DNA from: Pseudonocardia sp.
GTDB lineage: Bacteria; Actinomycetota; Actinomycetes; Mycobacteriales; Pseudonocardiaceae
Assembly (NCBI GenBank): GCA_030453005.1
Contig: JAKDLE010000075.1
Span: 1 to 8,752, forward strand
Length of the DNA: 8,752 bases
Direction of reading: 5' to 3'
The translations under genes were made by a program, and so were the position numbers. This document shows positions 1-5,633 of this stretch, one piece after another. The notes beneath the pieces were generated by a model. That model ran no database searches, had not been told where the DNA came from, and was given only the letters and a program-made list of their open reading frames with translations. Each line of letters starts with the position of its first letter. The stretch's first letter is position 1.

Positions 1-1930
1 CGCCCGAGGGGACACCCGCCGAGCAGGTGCTGCAGTTCCCAGCCGCCGCGCTGTTCGTCGAGCGGGCGTCGGCCGTCCGCGCGAGCCTGGATCTGTCGGA
101 GCCGAGCCTGCTGGCGCTGGCGCAGGTGTGCCGGCAGCTCGATGGCCTGCCGCTCGCGCTCGAACTCGCTGGGGCACGCATGTCGTCGCTGTCGCTGCCG
201 GACCTGGCCGACCGACTGGGTGACCGCTTCGGTCTGCTCACCCGCGGACCGCGCACCGCGCAGGCCCGGCAGCAGACCCTGCGCGCGACCGTCGAATGGA
301 GCCACGCGCTGCTGTCGCCACCCGAGCAGCAGGCGTTCCGGCGCCTGGCCGTCTTCCACGGCGGCTGGACGCTCGAGGCCGCCGAGGCCGTCGTCGCGGG
401 CGAGGACATCCCCGCCGGTGCGGTGTTCGACGTGCTCGACCACCTGGTCAACCGGTCGATGGCCGTGCACGAGCCCGGCTCGCCGTCGCGGTACCGCATG
501 CTCGAGACGCTGCGGTACTACGCCGCCGAGCAGCTCGACGCCTCCGGGGAGCGAGACCACGCGGCAGCCCGGCACGCAACGTACTTCCGGCACGTCGCCG
601 AGCAGGCCGAGCAGGGCCTGCGCGGCCACGGACAGCGGGCGGCGCTGCAGCGGCTGCGCGACGAGCACCCCAACCTGCGGGCGGCGTTGGCGTGGCTGTC
701 GACCGACCCGAGCCGGGTCGACGACGGGCTGCGACTGGCCGGCTCGCTCGCCCTGTTCTGGCACCTGGGACGCCACGTCGAAGGTCGAGAGGTGCTGTCG
801 AGGCTCATCGCCACTCCCGGCGCGAGCCGGCAGGCACGAGCCCGGGCCCTGCAGGCGGTGTCGATCGTCGAGCGCCCGCGGGCCTGCCTGGTGCATCCGA
901 GCCCGCGCTGTGCGGAGACGGCACGCGAGAGCTTGGCGCTGTTCGAGGCGCAGGGTGATGCGCACCGCGCTGCCCTGTCGAAGGTGCTGCTCGCCGTCGA
1001 GCTGCTCGACGGCTCGGACCCCGGCCGCTTCGCACAGCTGCTCGCCGAAGCCGACGAGCAGTTCACCGCCCAGGCCGACGAATGGGGTCACGCGGTCGTC
1101 GCGTTCGTCCGCCTGCAGAACTTCATCCGCCGGGGCGACGAGCCGCGGTCGCTGGCGATGGGCCGGACCGCGTCGGAGGCGTTCCGCCGCCTCGATGACG
1201 CCTGGGGCCTGTCAGCTGTGCTCTACCACCTGGGCTGGGGGCTCAAGGAGTTCGGCCGGTACGCCGAGGCGATACCCGTCCTCGAGCAGGCGATCGAGGT
1301 GTCGAGCTCGGCAGGGGTGTTCAACACCGCCCAGTGGGCGCTGTCCGACCTCGGCGTCGCGCTGCTGGCTCTCGGCGAGCGCGAGGCGGCCTCGGCCGCG
1401 TTCGACCGGGCTGGGTCCGCGTCCGAGGAGGTCGGTGACGCCGCAGGTGACGTCCTCGCCGGCCTGGGACGGGCGCAGATCGCACAGATCGACGGGGATG
1501 CGGCGACGGCCCGGCCGCTGTTCGAGGACGCGGTGCGCGGCCTGACCCGGCTGGGCACCCCTCTGTGGGGTGGGCACGCACTCGCCGGTGTCGCATGGTG
1601 CGACTGGCGCGACGGGCTGCCCGATGACGCCGCCGAGCGGTACAGCAGGTGCACTCTGCCGGGCAGCAGCACAGCGAACCGACCTTGCTCGCGACCGGCC
1701 TGGAGGGTCTGGCGCGCGTGGCCGCCTCCGTGGGCCGGCGGGACGAGGCGCAGGCGCGGCTGAACGAGGCCGTCGAGGTTCGGCAGGCATCGGCGCGCCC
1801 GGCACCGCCGCACGAGCAGGCCGAGCTCGACCACCTGTGGGGTCAGGTCGACGAGGCGACCGGGGCGGCCGTCCGGCCGGGCGCGCCACGAGCTTCCGTG
1901 AACGTGGAGCCCGGGCAGCTCACGTCCTAG
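1..1930 (+). pseudogene. AfsR/SARP- or LuxR-type ATPase/TPR transcriptional regulator, 5' truncated by window, frameshifted
   Basis: The frame is already open at base 3, so the gene starts upstream; any N-terminal DNA-binding domain and the Walker motifs lie outside. What is visible begins in the distal NB-ARC/STAND ATPase region, with the conserved stretch LDGLPLALELAGAR at about 142-182. The winged-helix segment follows (TVEWSHALLSPPEQQAFRRL, about 288-350, through MLETLRYYAAEQL, about 498-537). A long alpha-helical TPR-type region rich in Ala/Leu/Arg covers about 560-1900. Such proteins are cytoplasmic, ATP-dependent pathway regulators, often of secondary metabolism or stress. The first frame runs to a stop at 1763, but from about 1650 its protein turns into Pro/Arg/Trp-rich text with no family character. 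TPR-like sequence resumes in the next frame (HSAGQQHSEPTLLATGLEGL...) and ends at the TAG at 1928-1930. One lost base near 1647-1650 explains this. Family call is good; whether BTAD- or LuxR-linked cannot be seen. Confidence 0.8.
1644..1655 (+). other. Frameshift point in the ATPase/TPR regulator
   Basis: The sequence reads agcaggtgcact. Restoring one G (agc agg gtg cac) would join ...AAERYSR directly to VHSAGQQHSEP..., making the TPR region continuous from the first frame to the second. The break could be a real mutation in a short G run or a sequencing or assembly error; the sequence alone cannot tell. The exact base is inferred from where protein character changes. Confidence 0.6.
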
Positions 1931-2147
1931 TGTCCGGCGCGGGGTCCACAACCCGCGGGGTGTACTCCGAGCCGGCGAACACGGCCAGCACGTCGGCGAC
2001 GGTCATCGTGCCGCCGAGGACCACCGTGCCGGTCCTCGCGTCGGCCGTGATGGTCTCGACACCGACGACGTCACGGAGCCAGCCGGTCACCTCGCGCACA
2101 CAGTGCCTGCACTGCATCGAGCCGATCGAGAGCCTGACCTCGGGCAT
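1920..2147 (-). CDS. Heavy-metal-associated (HMA) domain protein, CopZ-like metallochaperone
   Basis: This is a 75-residue cytoplasmic protein consisting of one HMA fold. The metal-binding motif is MQCRHC (residues 11-16, Cys13 and Cys16), matching the MxCxxC loop that binds Cu(I) or a similar soft metal in CopZ/Atx1 chaperones. The pattern of alternating strands and helices (VRLSIGSM, REVTGWLRDVVGVETI, GTVVLGGTMTVADVLAVF) fits the family. The ATG at 2147 is chosen because AAGGTG lies 6 nt upstream of it; an in-frame GTG at 2186 would add 13 residues (MASQERQRDKVSA) without family similarity. Its end overlaps the end of the convergent regulator gene by 11 bp. It probably passes metal to a P-type ATPase or a metal-sensing regulator, neither of which is visible here. 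The metal is not proven by sequence. Confidence 0.85.
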   Translation of the reverse strand: MPEVRLSIGSMQCRHCVREVTGWLRDVVGVETITADARTGTVVLGGTMTVADVLAVFAGSEYTPRVVDPAPDTRT

Positions 2148-2307
2148 CGCGCTCACCTTGTCCCGCTGGCGTTCCTGTGACGCCACCCAAGGTGCCTCGC
2201 CGCGCTGTCCGTCGGCTGTCCATCGCTGCGACCCGGAGGGACAGTGCCGAGTATCAGATGTCCGTTCCGGTGACAGAGGTGGGACAGGAGTCGCGACGGC
2301 GGGTGGG
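2148..2307. other. Intergenic region upstream of the HMA gene
   Basis: About 160 bp lie between the start of the HMA gene and the end of the TetR gene. Apart from the HMA ribosome-binding site (AAGGTG on the minus strand, 2154-2159) I see no convincing promoter, operator palindrome or terminator hairpin. Promoter elements for the HMA gene are presumably here, unless it is read through from tetR, which runs in the same direction upstream. Confidence 0.5.
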
Positions 2308-2919
2308 CTACGGGCTGTTCGGTGGCTGCAGTCCGGACAGGGTGACCTGTACCAGGCGGCGAACGGCGGCGTCGGACGCGCCTACGCTTGCGGCGGTCAG
2401 CGCGTGCACGCAGTAGGTCGCGAGTTCGTCGGGCGGGACGTCGTCACGGAGGTCGCCGGTCTCGGTGCCGCTCCGGACCAGCTCGGTGAGGAGATCGCGC
2501 AGCTGGTGACGAGCCCTTCGGTGGCCCTGGTCCAGCGTCGCCGCGAAGTCGGTGCCGGGCTCACCGTGGGCATGTCGGGACAGGTGGGCGTACCGCTCGA
2601 GCACGGCGGCGAGCCGGTCGGGCGGCGCTGTGCGGTCACGGACCTCGATGAGCTGCGCGAGGTGTGCGGATATCTGCCGTTCGTGCCAGGCGGCCAGGAT
2701 CGACTCGACGTCGGGGAAGTACTTGTACAGGGTGGCCCGCCCGACGCCGGTCCGCTCGGCGATCGCCGACATCGTCACCGAGAGGGGGCCGTGCTCGGCC
2801 ACGAGCGCCGCGGCGGCGTCGAGTGCGGCCTCGCGCACGGCGTGTCGGTGCGCGTCGATGGTCTCGTTCCACAGCCGAGGCACGGCCGTACGATACGCCG
2901 TGCCGTAGGGAGACGACAC
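2308..2919 (-). CDS. TetR/AcrR-family transcriptional regulator
   Basis: This is a 203-residue one-component repressor. The N-terminal TetR DNA-binding domain spans about residues 27-72, with the helix-turn-helix in VTMSAIAERTGVGRATLYKY followed by the usual FPDVESILAAWHERQI segment. The rest is an all-helical ligand-binding and dimerisation domain of typical length. The GTG at 2919 is preferred because it gives a normal length and sits next to a divergent gene; a GTG at 2883 is the alternative. Neither has a clear Shine-Dalgarno sequence, so a leaderless or very short-leader transcript is possible. The frame stays open far upstream to 3255, but that part is only antisense to the small membrane gene and the IS. 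The regulator probably controls the divergent membrane gene and itself. Its ligand is unknown. Confidence 0.88.
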   Translation of the reverse strand: MSSPYGTAYRTAVPRLWNETIDAHRHAVREAALDAAAALVAEHGPLSVTMSAIAERTGVGRATLYKYFPDVESILAAWHERQISAHLAQLIEVRDRTAPPDRLAAVLERYAHLSRHAHGEPGTDFAATLDQGHRRARHQLRDLLTELVRSGTETGDLRDDVPPDELATYCVHALTAASVGASDAAVRRLVQVTLSGLQPPNSP

Positions 2920-2957
2920 GACTTGACAGCGACAGTGTGTATTGCAAAAGTGGTCGA
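2920..2957. promoter_or_regulatory. Divergent promoter/operator region between tetR and the membrane gene
   Basis: Only 38 bp separate the two divergent starts. On the plus strand a perfect -35 hexamer TTGACA (2923-2928) is followed after 17 bp by AAAAGT (2946-2951), a weak -10. Transcription from it would begin near 2958, exactly at the GTG of the membrane gene, so a leaderless transcript is plausible. On the minus strand TACACA (2936-2941) could be the -10 for tetR, with CAGACA 17 bp further upstream. The direct repeat GACAGCGACAG (2925-2935) overlaps both and is a candidate binding site. TetR-family repressors commonly bind such shared regions; the exact operator is inference. Confidence 0.4.
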
Positions 2958-3078
2958 GTGTCTGATGAAGCGCACGATGCCCCCGGTGTGCCGCGGTGGG
3001 TGAAGGCGCTGGCCCTCGCTGCTCTCGTCCTGGCCGTGGTGCTCGCCGTCGTCCTGGTCTTCGGCGGGGATCGGGCCT
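2958..3078 (+). pseudogene. Small single-pass membrane protein, 3' end cut off by IS3 insertion
   Basis: The frame starts with GTG at 2958 and encodes a short acidic/polar head (VSDEAHDAPGVPRWVK). A strongly hydrophobic helix of about 20 residues follows (ALALAALVLAVVLAVVLVF), then GGDR. This is the layout of small actinobacterial proteins with one N-terminal transmembrane segment and a His/Gly-rich or polar tail. The tail is missing: after about base 3078 the sequence is the left end of an IS3 element. The frame runs by chance to a stop at 3186-3188 inside orfA. The start has no Shine-Dalgarno sequence but fits a leaderless promoter. Divergence from tetR suggests it is, or was, the regulated gene. 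Its function is unknown. Confidence 0.55.
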
Positions 3079-3098
3079 TGACCCCTGATCTTGGACAC
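3079..3098 (+). repeat. Candidate left terminal inverted repeat of the IS3 element
   Basis: This short sequence (TGACCCCTGATCTTGGACAC) lies about 30 bp upstream of the orfA start and begins with the TG expected of IS3-family ends. The partner repeat is absent from the window, so the call rests on position and on the terminal dinucleotide only. Confidence 0.4.
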
Positions 3099-3129
3099 GC
3101 TGAATCCGGCCACGGGCCGGGGAAGCGAG

Positions 3130-3507
3130 ATGATCCAGATCATGGCCCGCAAGACGTACTCGCCGGAGTTCCGGCGGCAGGCCGTTGACTTGTACCGCTC
3201 CACGCCGGGCGCCACGCTGCGAGGGATCGCCGGAGATCTGGGGATCTCCCGGCACACCTTGCAGGTGTGGGTGCAGGCGTTGGACCCGGACACGACGGCG
3301 ACCACTCCCACCACCAGCTCGGGCGCCGCGCCGGGCTGGTCCGCTTCTGGCGCGCCGGCGCCACGGCGCCCCGGCGCAGCGGGCGCTGAGCTCGCGGTGC
3401 TGCGGGCACGGGTCGCGGCGTTGGAGACCGAGAACGCCACGCTGGCCACCGAGCGCGACATTCTGCGCCAGGCGGCCAAGTATTTCGCCGGGGAGACGCG
3501 CTGGTGA
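3130..3507 (+). CDS. IS3-family transposase OrfA (HTH/leucine-zipper subunit)
   Basis: This is a 125-residue protein. The N-terminal half (MARKTYSPEFRRQAVDLYRS, then ATLRGIAGDLGISRHTLQVWV, residues 28-48) is the HTH_Tnp_1 helix-turn-helix that recognises the element ends. A Pro/Ala/Ser-rich linker follows (residues 55-85). Next is a leucine-zipper-like helix with ELAVLRARVAALETENATLA (87-106), used for multimerisation, and the family ending ERDILRQAAKYFA. The ATG at 3130 is chosen for GGGGAAG four bases upstream; an ATG at 3142 (MARK...) is possible. The stop overlaps the GTG of orfB (GTGA), so orfB may be made by coupled re-initiation. The classical A-rich slippery heptamer for -1 frameshifting is not obvious, although the -1 frame is open upstream of orfB. 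Confidence 0.9.
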   Translation: MIQIMARKTYSPEFRRQAVDLYRSTPGATLRGIAGDLGISRHTLQVWVQALDPDTTATTPTTSSGAAPGWSASGAPAPRRPGAAGAELAVLRARVAALETENATLATERDILRQAAKYFAGETRW

Positions 3508-4373
3508 ACCGCTTCCAGTTCGTCGCTGACCACCGGGACACCTTCGAGGTGAAGCGGCTGTGCGAGATCGTGCAGGTGACGCGCTCGTCGTTCTACGCCT
3601 GGCTGGCCGCCGCCCCGGCCCGGGCCGCGCGCAGGGCCGCGGACGCGGTGTTGGGCGAGCGGATCCGCACGATCCACAGCCAGGACCGGGCCCAGGGGGT
3701 GCCGCGGATCACCGCCGAGCTCAACGACGGCGCACCCGTCGATGGGCGGGTCAACCACAAGCGGGTCGCTCGGGTCATGCGCCAGGAGAAGATCGCGGGG
3801 CTGCGGCTGCGGCGCCGCGTGCGCACCACCGTGCCTGAGCCCGCCGACCAGACGGTGCCCGACCTGCTGAACCGGGACTTCACCGCGCCCGAGCCGAACC
3901 AGCGCTACGTCGGCGACATCACCTACCTCCCGATCGCTGATGGCACCAACCTGTACCTGGCCACGGTGCTCGACTGCTTCTCCCGGCGCCTGGCCGGCTG
4001 GGCGGTCGCCGAGCACATGCGCACCGACCTGATCACCGACGCGCTGCACGCCGCGCGGGACACCCGGGGCTCGCTGGCCGGGGCGGTGTTCCACTCCGAC
4101 CACGGCGCCCAGTACACCTCTCAGGCGTTCGCCCAGGTGTGCGCCGAGTCAGGCGTCACCCAGTCGATGGGCGCGGTCGGGACCAGCGCCGACAACGCGC
4201 TCGCGGAGTCGTTCAACGCCTCGCTCAAGCGCGAGACCCTGCAGGGCGGGCACGCCTGGCCCGACGCGGCGACGTGTCGCCGGGAGGTGTTCCGGTGGGT
4301 GACCCGCTACAACACCCGCCGCCGTTCTCTGGGGGTCCGGGACCTGTTGCAGGATGTCGCCCGATCCGGGTGA
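3504..4373 (+). CDS. IS3-family transposase OrfB (DDE integrase), C-terminal end replaced
   Basis: This is the catalytic subunit, a retroviral-type integrase that cuts and joins the IS ends. An N-terminal HTH_21-like region (about residues 15-100, including VTRSSFYAWLA and RVNHKRVARVMRQ) precedes the rve core. The catalytic triad is visible: Asp138 in VGDITYLP, Asp199 in FHSDHGAQYTS and Glu235 in NALAESFNASLKRE, with 35 residues between the second Asp and the Glu as in the family. The normal ending (RRRHS.LG..SP..YE) stops after YNTRRR (residue 274). The last 15 residues, SLGVRDLLQDVARSG, look foreign and come from the adjoining element. The active site is complete, but the protein lacks its usual tail and the IS lacks its right end, so self-transposition is unlikely. 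The start is the GTG overlapping the orfA stop. Confidence 0.88.
   Translation: MNRFQFVADHRDTFEVKRLCEIVQVTRSSFYAWLAAAPARAARRAADAVLGERIRTIHSQDRAQGVPRITAELNDGAPVDGRVNHKRVARVMRQEKIAGLRLRRRVRTTVPEPADQTVPDLLNRDFTAPEPNQRYVGDITYLPIADGTNLYLATVLDCFSRRLAGWAVAEHMRTDLITDALHAARDTRGSLAGAVFHSDHGAQYTSQAFAQVCAESGVTQSMGAVGTSADNALAESFNASLKRETLQGGHAWPDAATCRREVFRWVTRYNTRRRSLGVRDLLQDVARSG
4342..4352 (+). repeat. Left copy of 11-bp direct repeat, candidate attachment site
   Basis: ACCTGTTGCAG is identical to 8736-8746. The copy sits about 20 bp past the point where IS3 orfB loses similarity and before tnpA. It contains the small palindrome CCTG-TTG-CAGG when one more base is included. An 11-base match between two short flanks of the trio is unlikely by chance, so it is read as a recombinase site or crossover duplicate. 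There is no direct proof. Confidence 0.5.
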
Positions 4374-4457
4374 TCTTGCCGGTGGTGCGGTGGTTCTCCG
4401 TGGGTGTGGTGCTCGTGGCTGGTAGTCGTTGCCGGCCACGAGATCGGAGTACAGAGG
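4374..4457 (+). promoter_or_regulatory. Leader region upstream of tnpA
   Basis: 84 bp separate the (chance) stop of orfB from the tnpA start. This region should hold the tnpA promoter and the left-end recombinase arms. I see GGAG at 4446-4449, 8 nt before the ATG, as ribosome-binding site. No convincing -35/-10 pair or repeated arm site stands out. Confidence 0.4.
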
Positions 4458-5633
4458 ATGCGGGCGTTCCTGGTGAGGTTGCCGTCCGGGCAGCGGTACT
4501 GGACGGTGCTGGATGAGGATCTATCGGTCGTCGGCGAGGTGGACGCGTTCCTGCGGCACGTGCGGTTTGGTCGCGACGGCTCGGAGCTGACGACCAGGGC
4601 ATACGCGGGCGGGATCGCGTTGTTCCTGCGTTGGTGCGCCCGCTCGGGCCGGCACTGGCACGTCGGGGTGGAGCATCTGGGCCTGTTCATCACCTGGCTG
4701 CAACACGCCGGCCCGCAGGTCAGCGGCGTGGACGCGGCGCCGGGCGGGCAGGTGCTGGCCGGGCCGGGTAGGGCGCCGGTGCGCGGCGCCCGGCGGGTGA
4801 ACGTGGTGCTCTGTGCGGTGCGCGGGTTCGTCTCGCACGCGGTGACCTGCGGGCACGCCCCGGCGGAACTGTTGGCGCTGATCTACGAGCTGGCCGACGA
4901 GCGAGACCTGCCCGAACAGGCCCGCGGCGAGGACGGCCGGATGGCGTGGCGGATGCGGGCGCGGCATCGACTGCGCGAACCGGACACCGACGTGGACCGG
5001 GCCGACGACGCGGACATCGTGGCGCTGCTGCGGGGGTGCCGCTCGGCGCGGGACCGGCTGATCGTGCTGCTGATGGCGCGGGCCGGGCTGCGCCGCGGCG
5101 AGGTGTGCGGGCTGCGCCGCAGCGATCTGCACCTGCTGCCCGACTCGCGCGCGTTGGGGTGTGAGGTGGAGCGGGCGCACCTGCACGTGGCCCGGCGGGA
5201 CAACCCGAACGGGGCGTGGGCGAAGTCGCGCCGCCAGCGGGTGGTGCCGCTGGACTTCCTGGTGGTGCAGGCCGTCGACGGCTACGAGTTCGAGCGCCTG
5301 GCGGTGCCGCGCGCGAGTGAGTCGGACTTCGTGCTGGTCAACCTGTTCCGCGAGCCGGTCGGCGCGCCGATGCGCCCGGACGCGATCAACGAGCTGATGA
5401 CCGCGGCGTCACGGCGGGCCGGGCTGGACCGTCCGGTCCGCCCGCACCAGCTGCGGCACGCGTTCGGCAGCAACCTCGCCGATGCCGGCGGCGGCCTGGA
5501 CGAGATCGCCGAGCTTCTCGGGCACGTCTCGATGAGCTCCTCGCAGGTCTACCTGCATCCGGACCGGGGCCGGTTGCGCGAAGCGGTCGAGCGGGTGCCC
5601 AGCCCACGCGAGCTGACCGGAGCCGACCTGTGA
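4458..5633 (+). CDS. tnpA: Tyrosine recombinase, TnpA of a Tn554-like element
   Basis: This is a 391-residue site-specific DNA recombinase that would cut and rejoin the element ends through a phosphotyrosine bond. A SAM-like core-binding domain covers about residues 20-135 (LTTRAYAGGIALFLRWCARS). The catalytic domain covers about 180-375. The active-site set is complete: Arg212 in ARAGLRRGEV, a likely Lys256 in AKSRRQRVVPL, His330 and Arg333 in HQLRHAFGSNLA, His356 in LLGHVSMSSSQ, and the nucleophile Tyr365 in QVYLHPD. The ATG at 4458 is chosen for its GGAG ribosome-binding site; the frame is open earlier, but that stretch (MWCSWLVVV...) is not family-like. The GTGA overlap with tnpB implies coupled translation. 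In the Tn554 family TnpA and TnpB are both needed, with TnpA acting in target choice and strand exchange. Confidence 0.88.
   Translation: MRAFLVRLPSGQRYWTVLDEDLSVVGEVDAFLRHVRFGRDGSELTTRAYAGGIALFLRWCARSGRHWHVGVEHLGLFITWLQHAGPQVSGVDAAPGGQVLAGPGRAPVRGARRVNVVLCAVRGFVSHAVTCGHAPAELLALIYELADERDLPEQARGEDGRMAWRMRARHRLREPDTDVDRADDADIVALLRGCRSARDRLIVLLMARAGLRRGEVCGLRRSDLHLLPDSRALGCEVERAHLHVARRDNPNGAWAKSRRQRVVPLDFLVVQAVDGYEFERLAVPRASESDFVLVNLFREPVGAPMRPDAINELMTAASRRAGLDRPVRPHQLRHAFGSNLADAGGGLDEIAELLGHVSMSSSQVYLHPDRGRLREAVERVPSPRELTGADL

Larger units (their letters stand above)
3079..4335 (+). mobile_element. IS3-family insertion sequence, right end lost
   Basis: The element carries the typical two-gene IS3 organisation, orfA and orfB. 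The left boundary is put at the TGA of TGACCCCTGATCTTGGACAC (3079-3098), because IS3 elements begin with TG and the membrane-gene frame loses meaning here; a start at 3086 (TGATCTTGGACAC) is possible. No inverted copy (GTGTCCAAGATCA-like) is present downstream of orfB or in the last bases of the window, and orfB loses its conserved end just after YNTRRR (about 4322). The right end was therefore removed or displaced by the element that follows. The right limit given is approximate. Direct target duplications cannot be checked. Confidence 0.75.

Noticed and set aside
2250..2276. Possible minus-strand promoter for the HMA gene (GATACT with CTGTCA upstream)
   Set aside because: The spacer is only 15 bp and both boxes are imperfect, so it does not exceed chance for this region.
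1570..3003. Plus-strand open frame (477 codons) from the regulator end through the HMA and tetR genes
   Set aside because: It is antisense to the HMA gene and tetR, which have clear motifs on the minus strand, and shows no domain of its own.
3079..3188. Continuation of the membrane protein frame (LTPDLGHAESGHGPGKRDD...) as a real tail
   Set aside because: The frame overlaps the IS left end and orfA start. The HGPG resemblance to tails of similar small membrane proteins is most likely coincidence.
3345..3376. GC-rich palindromic stretch (GGCGCC repeats) in orfA
   Set aside because: It lies in the Pro/Ala/Ser linker coding region with no T-run; probably codon composition rather than a terminator or regulatory hairpin.
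2775..4103. Minus-strand open frame (442 codons) across tetR start, membrane gene and IS3
   Set aside because: It spans three unrelated units and the IS boundary, so it is a composition artefact.
4353..4358. GATGTC next to the left repeat, resembling the GATGTA core of the Tn554 target site
   Set aside because: A five-of-six match to a short core at an unproven boundary is too weak, and no matching partner is visible at the right end.
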